NCBI RefSeq assembly: GCF_005239225.2
Contig: NC_133300.1
Location: 12,181,875 to 12,245,874 of the forward strand
Source: Populus alba
Taxonomy: Eukaryota; Streptophyta; Magnoliopsida; Malpighiales; Salicaceae
Direction of reading: 5' to 3'
DNA length: 64,000 nucleotides
Shown piece by piece: positions 23,878 to 35,559 of this stretch. The notes beneath the pieces are model-generated. The model was not told the origin of the DNA. It ran no database searches and was given only the letters and a program-made list of their open reading frames with translations. Positions within the stretch are counted from its first letter, which is position 1. Each line of letters begins with the position of its first letter. Position numbers and translations under genes: made by a program.

Positions 23878-25206
23878 CTAGTCACAGCAACTGGGGCAGC
23901 GTATTAGTCCATTCTCATTGCAATCAGGGCAACGTTGAAACCCATATTCATTGCTCTCTTCACTTTCTTCTAACTCTTCTAGTTCTTCATCGTCACCTTC
24001 ACAATATATCTTACAACTCCCTGAACATGTCTCGCAAGGCACAAACCTGATATCCCCACAAGCCTCACAAGCCCCTCCAACTCCACCTCCACCTCCACCA
24101 CCATCATCCAACATTTCACACCCTTCAACCATTTTCTCTAGCAGACCTTCCTCGTGCATTCGCCGAATTTCCTCTGCTCCGCCAATGTATTTTCTCCCGA
24201 TAAACACTCTCGGTAGCCCTCCCCCGCTAAACCCTTCTTTCATAAGCTCTCTCAACTCTTCCTTGAACCCTGAATGCATTGATACATCTCGTTCATCAAC
24301 GCGAACTCCTAAGCTTTTTAAAATCACCCTCACATGGCAACAAGCCTCGTATGTTTTGCGCACCCCTCGCAAGCTTGTAAAATAAACAATTAACTTATCC
24401 TTACTGCGCTTGCAATCTTTTGCAACAAAATCTACCTCCGTAGCATCATTCACAGGCAACGACGAATCGTCGCTGTCAAAATGAGGTTGTCTTTCACTAT
24501 CAATTGGCTTAATGTAAAATGGATGTGTGGGAGAGAGCTCTTCCAATGATTTTCTAAATGTAGAGATGACTTCAGGATCGAATTCCAGACATTTGGAAGT
24601 AGCATCCTCGTCTACAACTTGAAGCCACCCGGACTTAATATTATCAGGAGAAAGTTTGCCATTCTGCAGAAAATTACTTTTGTGACAATCAGATATTGGA
24701 CTTGGATCACGGGAAATATCAAAAGAGAAACTGCGAAACCGATGAGATGAACAAGGATTCATCACATCTTCAAGCCCTGCCATCAACTCCCAAGTATTGA
24801 TAGTTTCTGGCTCTCCAGGTGGTGTCATAATCGGAGTCCTTGGAACAACTTTTGGGATTTTTTCTTGGATCATATTAGACCAAGTCCTGGCTTCAATCAG
24901 TCCCGTTGAAAACTCCTCCTTGCTATTCAATTCTTTACTCTTCTTTACAAGCCCATTTGATCCATTGACATCACCAACATTCTTCCATTGATCATCGCCT
25001 TTTACAATAACATCAATAGTCCCATTCTGATTCGCAGAATCAAGCGCGAGTGTACCTAATGTGGTGGAGGTGAGTGCCACCACATGGTAGCTATCGCCCT
25101 TTTGCTGTGGTGGATGAACAACATGCATTGAGTAGCTTCGAGGCAGCGGTGAGTACGGTGACCGGCAATGCTTGCATCGCTTTTGCTTCGAACTCCCGCA
25201 GCCCAT
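23878..25206 (-). CDS. Glutaredoxin-domain protein with C-terminal CxxC zinc-finger-like repeats (442 aa)
   Basis: Intronless. I start at 25206 rather than an in-frame upstream Met at 25266 because MGCGSSKQKRC is the conserved N-terminus of this family and fits N-myristoylation (Gly2) with a nearby Cys, implying membrane association. A conserved motif near residue ~125 (TPPGEPETINTWELMAGLED) precedes a glutaredoxin-like domain at ~271-366 (KLIVYFTSLRGVRKT ... LPRVFIGRKYIGGAEEI). The usual CxxC/CxxS active site at the end of the first strand is replaced by SLRG, so classical thiol transfer is unlikely. Residues 377-442 hold CEAC, CETC, CPDC and CPSC, resembling a zinc-binding or DnaJ-type cysteine knuckle, split by a poly-Glu stretch. 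Arabidopsis relatives are At3g57070 and At5g39865 type; their function is poorly known. A poly-Gly run separates the domains. Confidence 0.93.
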   Translation of the reverse strand: MGCGSSKQKRCKHCRSPYSPLPRSYSMHVVHPPQQKGDSYHVVALTSTTLGTLALDSANQNGTIDVIVKGDDQWKNVGDVNGSNGLVKKSKELNSKEEFSTGLIEARTWSNMIQEKIPKVVPRTPIMTPPGEPETINTWELMAGLEDVMNPCSSHRFRSFSFDISRDPSPISDCHKSNFLQNGKLSPDNIKSGWLQVVDEDATSKCLEFDPEVISTFRKSLEELSPTHPFYIKPIDSERQPHFDSDDSSLPVNDATEVDFVAKDCKRSKDKLIVYFTSLRGVRKTYEACCHVRVILKSLGVRVDERDVSMHSGFKEELRELMKEGFSGGGLPRVFIGRKYIGGAEEIRRMHEEGLLEKMVEGCEMLDDGGGGGGGVGGACEACGDIRFVPCETCSGSCKIYCEGDDEELEELEESEESNEYGFQRCPDCNENGLIRCPSCCD

Positions 25207-25269
25207 TTTTTTTTTTTCACAATTCAAAATCAATTGAATTTCAAAACAATCAAACTCAAAAATCAAATG

Positions 25270-26250
25270 ACATGAAAACCAGTGAAATAATTCCCCCTAT
25301 CAGGAGGATGAGTTGGATTAAACGGTCTGTTTGGTAGAGATTGTGATGAAAAAACAAGCAACAAAAAGGATGATTACGAAAAGATTAGATGATTAAGAAA
25401 TTGCTTAAAATTGAAGGGAGAATGAGAAAGGAAGCTTCTTTCTTGTTTTGGGGATGTGACAGAGGAGAACAATAGTAATAATAGATCATCACCTGCATTT
25501 ACCTGTATCATAAATAAGGGAAAACTGCAAGGACAAGATTCACCAAAACAGGTTAAACAACATTAAAAACATCAACAGACAACTAACTGCCTTGTTGGAT
25601 TTCTTAATTGATGATTATAGGGGGGAGGGGGGGGTGTTAACAGAGTTCCAATCTAATCCAAGAAAGACTTGTGTGAATGTAAATGAATGTATTATCCCCT
25701 TAAAAAAGCAAAAGTCTGGAACTTGAAGGAATGCTGGAGAAGGGAACAGGAATTGAATGAAGAAGGAGAGGGTTTTTCTTTTTTTTTATGAAGATATCTG
25801 GGGGTTTCCAAAAATTAATGATATGATTGGATAGAAAAAAAAGAAAAAGGGAAGGGAAATTATGGAAGGAATGATGGAAAGGAAAGAAAGAAACCAAGAA
25901 AGTTTCTTGGTTACGAAAGAGATGGGAAATGAATGAAGAATTCTTGAATTCTTCAAAGTCAAAATACAAAGGCGCACCCACCTTTTCTTATAATAATATT
26001 TGTCTTTCTAGAATTTGAAAGGTTTTGTTCCCATTTCCATGTTTGTTTCCTCTTTTTTCTTTTTGGTTGGTAAGCACTTGTATGTTTATTTTGCTGCGTC
26101 GTTACCTAGTAACTTTTTATTAATTATTTTTTATATTTTTAGAGCTCATTTAAAAAAAAAAAACACTTATTTCCATTTATTATTACTCTCTTTTAATTAT
26201 ATCTTTATATTTAAAAAAAATATAAAAAATTAATAAGATATCACTCATTA
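25270..26250. other. Upstream region of the glutaredoxin-like gene
   Basis: Likely promoter and leader of the minus-strand gene, about 25207-25500, then intergenic. A G-run (about 25619-25634, GGGGGGAGGGGGGGG-type) lies here. No other gene was recognised; small open frames near 25700-25981 are low-complexity. Confidence 0.4.
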
Positions 26251-26262
26251 ATTTTTAAATAT

Positions 26263-26463
26263 AACTATCTAGTAGGTGGCTCAGTGGTAAAAGTTTGGGA
26301 CCAAAGAGTTTATTTCTTTATAGTTTTAGATTCGAGTCATGTAGTTGCTAATATGATGGTCACTAGAAGTTTATATAATCATTAATTTTAGAATCCGTGA
26401 GATTAGTTAAGGTACGTGTAAGCTGACTCAGACATTCATGTTAATAATTTTAATAAAAAAATA
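26263..26463 (+). mobile_element. tRNA-derived SINE (older copy)
   Basis: Opens CTATCTAGTAGGTGGCTCAG with an A-box-like GTGGCTCAGTGGTAAAAG and a B-box-like GATTCGAGTC, ends GTGTAAGCTGACTCAGACAT and an A-rich tail. TTTAAATAT flanks it on both sides (26254-26262 and 26464-26472) as a likely target duplication. Same family as 29323-29521. Confidence 0.8.
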
Positions 26464-26479
26464 TTTAAATATTATAAAA

Positions 26480-28540
26480 TATATGTGGTTCAAAGAGAGA
26501 AATTTAATTATTTCTTGAATGACTCTCACTCCATAGTTATCCTAAGACTTGGCTAGTAGGTCAAGGAGATTGCTTGCATATAAGCGAATTAACCCAAGTT
26601 TTGATTAAAAAATTTAAATCACATCATATAAAAGAATTTTTTTTTTAAATGAAACCATGTTATTTTAATAAAATAAAATTAGTTTTTTCATCAATTTAAC
26701 CCAAGTTAAATCCTAAATTGACAGATTATTAATTTGATCTACTAGAACCGACAAGGTCTTTTACTAGGAAGAGAAAAGGTAGCTGAGGCCAATGCCAGTT
26801 TCTCATTGGATCGTGTGATAATGAAAGGCAGATGGGGTTGTGGGGCAAGTTGCCAGGAAGAGAGCTTGTGAGTTTATTGCGGTGTTTTCATTTTAAGTGT
26901 GGGAGGTGATCAATTTTCAAGAGTTTGATCACCTGTCATGCCTTGAGTAATTATAACAAAAGCTCATTATAGCTTCGGAGTTAAATCATTGTTTATTAGA
27001 ATTGTGATTTTATGGTAAAAATTTAATATTGGCTATTAAAAGTATTTAGAGTTTTTTATAAGATTTATTAGTTATTATCAAAGTAATAAAGAAAAATATG
27101 TTTTTTTTTTTATTTCTAATTCATATGAAATTATCAAAATACTCTTAGAAGCAAAAAAAAATTAAGTCAAGAGGCAATATTGTGTTTTCACAATGATTTT
27201 TTTTTTATTATTATTATTATCAATTTAGTTGAGGGGCATTTTGGTGTTTTATCAAATATAAAAAAATTTACAGTGAAACAATCTAAATACAATTAAAAAC
27301 AAAAGATTTAAAATTATTATTCTCAAGTCAGTTTAGGAGAAATTTAGTATTTGATCAAATATATAAAAAAAAACAAAAATTAAAAAGGTCGAAGCATGTG
27401 AGAGGTGGATGTGCCCTTCGAGCAGCGCGTGCAATACTACCTTTCAGCATTAAAAAAATATCATTATGTAGTGTCATTGGAAGCATTGTTGCATCCTTTC
27501 CGTGGTGTTACGACTGGTGGTTTGATTTGTCACTAATAAACTGTTTTTTATTTTTTTTCTTTATCTTTAAATTTTTTATTTTTGATGATTTTATAAGGTC
27601 AAAATCAAGAGAGTCACTATGATGCAACATTGGGATATTCAGACTCATTTTTAGTTCAAGAGAGACCTAGGGATGTAACGTGGGTACCAACTAGTTCAAG
27701 TCTAAACGAGTCTAAATATATTAAGGATGACTTTGTTTATTAAAAAGTAATTTTTTAAAAATTAATTTTTATTTTGTATTTTATTGTATTATAAAATATA
27801 AATTGAAAACCTTTTTTATTGTATGATCATGTAAGTAGAAAATAAGATGAAAACTAATATTTTTTGAGTTTGAGTTATATTGTTTTTATATATATAAAAA
27901 AATACTATCAAACTCTTTAAAGTATTTGTTGAAAACTGAAAATAATAGAATTACATGATCCAATATGCATGATTATTGTGTAAGATAATATATTGTGTAT
28001 TATAATATATCTTCTAGTAATATTATATAAATTAAAAAAATACATTCCTTAATGTATTAAAATAGGATATTTTTTATATATAACATACTGATATATTTTA
28101 ATATATTATTCTATGTATTATTAGTTATTTATTATTTTTAAAGTATTTTTATTAAACTTTCTATTTTTTAATCTATTTTTTTTTATTTGATTGAAAAGTG
28201 AATCTCATTAATCAAGATTTTAAATTACATCTAAATATGGAAAATTCAAGCTCAAAAGTCCCTCTATTTTTATAATTCGCTTAATATATGGTCCCTTATC
28301 AATGAATTTTTAATATGACCCTTTTAACCTCCAGTACTCAAATAAGTTTTTATGTTCAAATCCACAAGTTAAATGATGAGATGACCTGACAAATAGAACT
28401 CACTGCTCGTTTTCTCTTCTAATCCATGAATTGTTTATTGAAAGAATCTAAACTTCGTGACCAAAGTACTGTATAATAGGTATAAATCACTGTGATTATA
28501 ATATGGATTTACTTTCTTGCACTTAAAAAAAAAAAAAAAA
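26480..28540. other. Intergenic DNA
   Basis: AT-rich. No protein family recognised. The open frame near 27398-27622 is short and without signature. Confidence 0.4.
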
Positions 28541-28545
28541 ATCCT

Positions 28546-28742
28546 TTTAGAGCGTGTTTGATAGTGTGGTAGCGGTTGCTTTTAAAATAATTTTTTGTGC
28601 CGAAATGCATGTCAATGATGTTTTTTTTTATTTTTTAAAAAATTATTTTTAACATCAGCACATCAAAACGATTCAAAAAGTATAAACCACATTTAATTTT
28701 AACAAAAAATAAATTCAAAAATTTTCCCAAACATGCTCTTAC
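28546..28742. mobile_element. MITE with ~16-bp terminal inverted repeats
   Basis: Left end TTTAGAGCGTGTTTGATAGT and right end CCCAAACATGCTCTTA are inverted repeats (AGAGCRTGTTTG). Length ~197 bp, AT-rich, no coding capacity. The inner TAGTGTGGTAGCGG resembles the right end of the MITE at 22806-23227 (hAT-like). Confidence 0.75.
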
Positions 28743-29322
28743 AATGTTAGAATTATATTTTTACATGATTCATTTGTCTTTCTAAAATTATTGAGGGCAT
28801 ATCTTTTTCTTTTTATAAATTTTTTGAACAATAAATTTAGTTTGGTACCCTTCAAAACAAAAAAAACAACTTAATTATAGCTACATAAATTTTTTATTTT
28901 TCCTTATAAATGTACAGTGTAATAACTCAATTACTTTTAAAATCAAAATTCTCAAAACATATTAATAAGAGCTAATTCATCATTTCATTATAGCTTTTCG
29001 CAATAACTATTTGGTCCTAAAAGGAATGTTGTCTTTTGATACATAAAATATAAAAATACAAAAAGCTATTTACAAGTTCATGGCACATATCAACGTGTTA
29101 GCCTGCACTATCGCCTACGAGCAGTCTATGTACTAACTTTAGTGGTTGAAAAATTTGTTCCACCCCATCATTTAATGTATCTCGGCATTTTTTTTTCTAC
29201 TTGAATGGTGCATGTATGATGAATTTGTTCGGTTTGGCACCAGTTGTTTTTTTCCTTTTGTTTCGCTCTTCTCCACCTTGATTTACACGCTGCCAGTAGA
29301 AATAAGAATAACAACATTTCAA

Positions 29323-29521
29323 CTATCTAGGTGGTGGCCTAGTGGCCAGTGGTAAAAACTTGAGATCAAGAGATTTGTTTTTTCTGTGGTTTCAAATTCG
29401 AGCTCTAGGTTGCTCATATAATGATCACTAGAGGCTTACATAGTCGTTAATTTCAGGGCCCGTGGAATTAGTCGAGGTGCGTGCAAGCTGGCCCGGACAT
29501 ACACGTTAAACTAAAAAAAAA
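29323..29521 (+). mobile_element. tRNA-derived SINE with perfect 19-bp target-site duplication
   Basis: Begins CTATCTAGGTGGTGGCCTAG, contains an A-box-like GTGGCCAGTGGTAAAAAC and a B-box-like AAATTCGAGCTC, ends GTGCAAGCTGGCCCGGACAT and an A tract. AAGAATAACAACATTTCAA is present on both sides (29304-29322 and 29522-29540). The unblemished target duplication indicates a fairly recent insertion. Confidence 0.9.
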
Positions 29522-29544
29522 AAGAATAACAACATTTCAATTTA

Positions 29545-31070
29545 TTAACCCTTCAGAATTAGTCCCTGTTACTTGAATTACAATTGTTTTATTTGAAAAA
29601 ATCACTTCAAATTGGAATTTTATTTTCTTAATTTTATCCTCTTTTAGCTTCTCATATATCAAATTTAAACTTCAATTTTTTATTGTCATTTTTTTAGATG
29701 GTTTTAGATTATTTTTTTGCGATTTCATCCTCATTCTTTTTTTTTTTTTTTCATGTTTGGTCTTCATTTCTTAATTTTATTGCTATTTTCTTCTAATATT
29801 ATCCTTCATTATCAAATTGATTGGCATTTAAGCTTTTTAATTAAGTCCGAGTATAAGATTTTACAAGTTATGATTTTGCAAGATTAACCTTGATTTACAA
29901 AATTCACATGGATTTGTTTTTTTTCTTTTCAATATTTTTTAGGTTAACCAAACTTATTAAACTCAATCAACTCAATGACCCAAGTCTCATATTTCTTTTA
30001 CTTTTATGAAAATCCTAGCAATGACCACTAATATAGGTTTGCTCATGTCATTTTTTTTTAAATTGATTTTTTTCCACTTTTGATCTTTAATAAATAGTTA
30101 ATTATTATTGTACTTTTTATTTTGTTTCGATATAGATTCCATGGTTTTATCACAATCTCATCATATACACATTGCGGGTTTTGTATGGTAATCATAGTTG
30201 ACTCAAGTTAATTGAGGGTGATGCCGTTTCAATAATTTTGTTTTTTAAAAAATATATAATATTATGTGTCACTATTTAAGTATTTAATAAGTATTTTAGT
30301 TAGTATAAATAAAAAATTTGACTTTATAATATTTTATATATATATATATATATATTTATTTTTTAAAAAAATAATTCGACCAGTGGCGCAACAAGAGAGA
30401 AAAATACTAGTATACATTACAACTAAATTATAAATTCTTGATAGATATTAATATTATAATGTTGATGATTAATTAATATTATTTTATTTTATCACAATTT
30501 TATATTTGAATTATAGTGTGAATAGATAGCTCAAGTAAACTTAGTACTATATTATTAAGAAGAAAATAAAGTGACTAATGGATCTCATTTGTCATGATAA
30601 CTCAGCATTTAAAATATAGATTTGGACATAAAGACATATTTTAGTATGAGGATTTGTACGTAGTAGGGTCACATTAAGAAAATTAATTGATAGAGGACTA
30701 AATTAAAAAAAATATATAAAAGGAGATGGACTTTTAAGTTTATTAACCAGTGAAAAACACTATTTGGCACCATTTTTCTATTCAAGGCAAGCAAGCAAAA
30801 AAAAAAAAAAAAAGGCATTCAAATTATTTTAACAATGTAAATCTTATAGCAAGGAGGAGGAGTAATCAAGGTAATTTGTTCTAAATCATTTTAAATTTTA
30901 TAACATGTTTTCTTTTGATGATTTTATTCTTTCATTAAGGTTATAATTAGGACAGTTTCTCTTTTGAAAAGTAAAATTAAAATGGTTTTTTTTTTAGTTT
31001 ATTCTAGTAAAGATAAGCAAAGTAATCTCTTTTTATTTATTTATTGATTCTTTCATGCTCATAATTATCA
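29545..31070. other. Intergenic DNA, LTR-like texture
   Basis: AT-rich non-coding sequence of the kind found in LTR retrotransposon leaders, with a (TA)n microsatellite near 30338-30357 and an A-rich tract near 30797. No boundaries or proteins recognised. Confidence 0.3.
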
Positions 31071-31076
31071 TTAGGA

Positions 31077-31226
31077 GATGCTTTTACCACGTACCAATGG
31101 TTAGTGAGTTCAATGACTCTAACCCATCAAGGTACAAAATTAAATTTAATTAGTTGAGGTGCTTGAGATTAATCCAGATGTATATAAGCTAGCCCAAACA
31201 CTCACATTAATTAAAAATATAAAAAT
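31077..31226 (+). mobile_element. Decayed SINE fragment
   Basis: Ends GTATATAAGCTAGCCCAAAC ACTCACATTAA, the same 3' signature as the SINEs at 23011, 26263 and 29323, preceded by AATTAGTTGAGGTGC. The tRNA-like 5' half is barely recognisable. Confidence 0.5.
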
Positions 31227-32387
31227 TTATATTGATACATCATATAAGATGCCTTTTTTTTATTGAAAAAACCTATTTACAAACTAATTCCACCCTCTAA
31301 AATTGTAAGCGAGAAACAAAATATTTGTTGAAACTTAAAATTTTAAAATTTTGAATTTATATTATTTAACTTTTAAAACGTAGTTTCATTAAGAACTTTA
31401 TTCCAAACTTATAGTATTGATAGATTCATATTTAATTTAAATACTAATTTTGCATATGAAACAAACAAAAAAAATCTACATCTCTCACTTTCTAGGGATT
31501 AAATTTATATTTAAAGATACAATTTTTTTTTTTTAACTTGAACATTATAATCAAATCCAGATTTTCACCAACAAGCTAAAAAATAATAATTTTTGAAACA
31601 CAAACCCATTTTTAAAATCATTATAAAAATAAAAGAAAAAACACTAAAAATAAGACAATTATTCTTGCAAATTGTACCTATAAACAAAAAAACTCACTCA
31701 ATTATTGAAATAATCCCAACCACTACCACCACCATTAGCATCAACAAGCAACAATTACAACAAAACAATAAGAATTTCACAGTACAAACCAAGCTGAAGC
31801 CTAATTCAATATATTCCTACATACTCACCAAATTATTTTCCTTGGCTTACCCTTTTGATCTGATTTACAGTCAATTCAAATAACCCAACCCATATCCTTG
31901 TAGTGAATGCATATGGTGTTACTGCAAAGTCTATGATTATCATGACAACAAAGAAAGATAATGTAATTGATTTATTTGGGGTTTTCGGTTTATGTTTCTT
32001 GCACGGATTAGTGTTTTTTTTTTTTTTTTTTTTTATGATTTGTAAAGAGAGAGATGAAGAGAGAACAACATATAAGATAAAGATGAGTTTTGTTTGTAGT
32101 TTATCCTTCTTGTTTTTCTTTTTAATTATGAGAGAATCACAGAGACACATAATGCTACATGAAATAAATAACAAAACCATAACCTGCACTAAATGGGTAT
32201 ATTCAAAGAAATGATTTTGTTCAAGATGAAAAATTTTGATTTCTTTTTGTTCGTGAGACTATTTTATTTTTCATCCAAGTTCAGGAGAGCTTTCTACAAA
32301 TTTAATACTACCTTAGTTTATTTTACACCTTGTTCTTTAAACATCGAAGAGTCGTCTGTTTGTACAGTAAACTTGTCTGTTTTGCAG

Positions 32388-32630
32388 GATTACCAGCATC
32401 CAAATCAGCCAGTACCAGAGTGAATCAAGCAACGGGAATTTCCAGCCTCCTAACTCCTAAGGTCTATGGGGAGCATTATTGCTCGTATGCTTTTTCTACT
32501 CCCTAAAGTGGCATCAGATGTGTGGCAGAGGGCCCACTTCATCACTTGCAATGAGCAAGCAACTTTCTGGTGGATCGATGGAAAACTTGCTAATAAATGG
32601 GGTCCGGACGGGAACTTCTATTTTGTGCAG
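32388..32630 (+). other. Exon-like, GC-richer island; unidentified
   Basis: Between a good acceptor (TTTTGCAG) and a good donor (GTGCAG/GTAGTC) base composition is clearly less AT-rich than around it. One frame within it reads WQRAHFITCNEQATFWWIDG KLANKWGPDG. This looks like a captured or leftover exon of a cellular gene, but I do not recognise the family and no partner exon was found. Confidence 0.3.
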
Positions 32631-33586
32631 GTAGTCATCAGTCGATCCTCGCTGTATTATGTTTTTGGATCAAAATCAAATCGACTTTTCTCATGCGACG
32701 GTTAAAAGGAAAAATAAAAATACGGGGAACATGAGACATAAATTTCAAAATGCCATTGATTACAAGTCTTTCACCAATGGTAAAGGGTGAGCAAGGAAAA
32801 CACGTATTGGATTATGACCTTTTTGATGATGCATTGGGATTGGGTTTTGCTCATTATTATGGCCACTCGATCATCAACATATCTATGGTTTAACCATCAT
32901 TTCCATGAATGAGCTTGTTTATAGCATTTAGGGCATGAGGTAGGGTAGACAAGATAGGTCTAAGTCAACCCCAACTTGGGATTATGGTTGGTGGCATGAT
33001 TGGGCAGGTTTAACAACTTTTCATATACTTGACGACAATTAATCAAACATTACAATGATATTTTGCAAAATATTTTGGTAAAGATACTTAATGGTGAAGC
33101 TATGGTTTTCAAATTAAAGCAGCAACACATAGAAATAATTGTCTTCACATTTTTTTTTCCATGTTTTGCAAGGATTTCATAATCTAAAAGGTAAGTCAAT
33201 GAGCTACAAATTCAAGAACAAATCTCCTAGCATATTGGGATTTTTAAAGTCAACAATTATATCCTAAGCTACTTTGGATACCTAATTCTATTATATGTCT
33301 ATTTAAGCTTGATATTTTATCTAACTTACTTTTTTCTTTCATGATTAATTTTGGCAGCATAACATGATTTTTACTTGGATATTTATTTATTTCTAATATG
33401 TTTTGGGTTTACTTGTAAGTGAATTCATATCAACCCACAAGTTTTAGGTCTAATAAGGTTGCTTGGAGAGTATAACTACTTTGTAAAAATAAATTTCAGT
33501 TTGGTTAATAATAATTTTTGTTTGTTTGTTGTAACCTTATGTGCTTGTAAGGATACTTGTTTTTTGGTTCTTGAAAGAATTAAAAT

Positions 33587-33779
33587 TAACTTATCGAAGA
33601 ACAATTATCTTGTGGCTTCTTCATTATACTTATCATTCACGATTCATTAATCATTGGGTGGGGGTTTGAACTCCAATAGTATTAAATCTAATTTTTATAT
33701 CAAATCTAATTTTTAGCTTTCTAGGACTGTGTTCGAACTCCCTTGTGGGTTTCTAGATCTTATATTTACGGGGTTCGCA
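33587..33779 (+). mobile_element. Right end of the 5' LTR of a decayed Ty3/gypsy element
   Basis: This segment (from ATTAACTTATCGAAGAACAA to GGGGTTCGCA) is repeated at 35328-35548 in the same orientation, as expected for LTRs. TAGTATCAGAGC at 33785-33796 follows almost at once and differs by one base from the tRNA-Met primer-binding site TGGTATCAGAGC. The outer LTR edge upstream of 33587 could not be fixed. Confidence 0.7.
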
Positions 33780-34109
33780 TTAGTTAGTATCAGAGCTTGA
33801 CTCTAAAAATCAGGTTATATATTTTTGAATTTTTCAAGTTTTCACATTTAAATTTGTGTTTTTTATTCTCCTACTTTGTCTATAGTTACGTCATTGAAAA
33901 ATAAAAGTTTCATTGATTTTGTTATTGTCATAAGAAATCAATTACCACAAGTACAAAAAAACAAGTTGTTAAATTACAAATTTTAATTCTAGCCGCTAGT
34001 TACTTTTACAAGGGGGATTGAATCAAAACTTGATAAAAACATCTATAAAATGATATTCTTAGGGTTTTGAGTACCATAATATCATATATTAGGCTATACT
34101 GAGAAAGAG

Positions 34110-35180
34110 ATCTATTCCTATTCACTACTACAAGGAGTTGTTTCAAAAATTATGAAGCATAAATCAAGGGTCTAAGAGTGTGGATGATTACCACAAGAAG
34201 ATAAAATTGTTATGATTCAGGCTAATATAGTAGAGGACAAAGAGGCAACCATGATAAGGTTTTTTAATGGGTTAAACCGAGATTTAGCAAATATAGTAAA
34301 GTTGCAGTATTATATAAAGTTAAAGGACATGTTATATATAGCTATAAAAGTGGAGAGACAACTTAACATAGAACACAAAAAGGATCTTCATCTTTATAGA
34401 GGTCAAACATAAGGATAGAGGAGGGACCCAAACTAAGTTTTTTGTTGGTGCTAAGGTTGAACTATATAAAGACAAGAAAAAGGTCATCATGAAATCTAAA
34501 CGTAAATCTAATACTCAACTTACTTGTAATCATGATATTAAATATTTTAGGTGTTTAGGGGTTAGAAACATTGCTTCTCAATGTTCAAATAAGAGGGTTA
34601 TGATTTTGAATGATCATGCTAAGATTAAATCCAAAAGTGATAGATCTGAAGAGGATAAGATGTCATCACTTGAAGATTATAGTGATGAGAATGTTAAGTA
34701 CTCAATTAAGGGTGAATATTTGGTTATTAGACATACACTTAACATTCATATTAAAAAAGATAATGTTGAGCAATAAAGAGAGAGCACCTTTCATACACGA
34801 TGTCATATTCATACCAATGCATGTAGTATGATCATAAATAATGATAGTTATGCATGTGAGTCAATTATTATGATAATAAATAATAATATTGTAGGTACTA
34901 CTATTGTTAGGAAATTAAATTTAAACAATGTTAAACATTATAAACCTTATATATATCACAATTGTTGAATGAATACGGTGAAGATAAAGTTACAAAACAA
35001 GTCTTGGTTTCATTTTTTTTATTGAAAGGTATTATGATAAAGTGTTGTGCGATGTGCTTCCTATGCATGTGAGTCAATTATTGGTGGGCCGTCTATGGTA
35101 ATTCAATAGAATAGAAATGCATGATAGTTTTAGAAATAAGTATTCTATTATGAAAGACGGTAAATCATCACACTTGTATC
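34110..35180 (+). pseudogene. Degenerate Ty3/gypsy gag and protease remains
   Basis: Order: a gag segment at 34212-34412 (EATMIRFFNGLNRDLANIVK), a CCHC-type knuckle remnant at ~34545-34600 (FRCLGVRNIASQCSNKR, the first Cys of the motif lost), then out-of-frame pieces resembling the aspartic-protease region to about 35180. Many stops break the frame. No reverse transcriptase or integrase follows, so the element is internally deleted and cannot be autonomous. Confidence 0.8.
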
Positions 35181-35327
35181 ATTATCACCTAAACAAGTTT
35201 ATAAAAATCAAATAAAATTGAAAAAGGAAAGCGAGGTAAAGGGGAGATAAAACTAAAATTGACTTATCACCTAAACAGGTTTATCAAGGTTGTGCACTTG
35301 ATGTTTTTTCATACTTGGAAAAACTAA

Positions 35328-35548
35328 AATTGACTTATTAAAGAACAATTATTTTCGTGATATCTTTCTTATACTTCCCATTCACGATTCATTAATTGTT
35401 GGCTGGGGCCTTGAATTTCAATAGTGTTAGTGTCTCGGTTCAAGATAAATATTATGTCACACTTTTTATCTCAAATTTTATTTTTAGCTTTAAGATTGTG
35501 TTCAAGCTTGTTTGTGGGTTTTTGGATCTAATATTCATGAGGTTTGCA
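35328..35548 (+). mobile_element. 3' LTR remnant of the same Ty3/gypsy element
   Basis: Matches 33587-33779 (CATTCACGATTCATTAAT, TTTTTAGCTTT, GTGGGTTT) and ends GAGGTTTGCA. It contains a small extra segment and is truncated at its 5' side. Confidence 0.65.
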
Positions 35549-35559
35549 TCATGATCTTT

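Noticed and set aside
23951..24385. Plus-strand Ser/Pro-rich open frame of 144 codons
   Set aside because: Antisense to the poly-Glu and poly-Gly coding part of the glutaredoxin-like gene.
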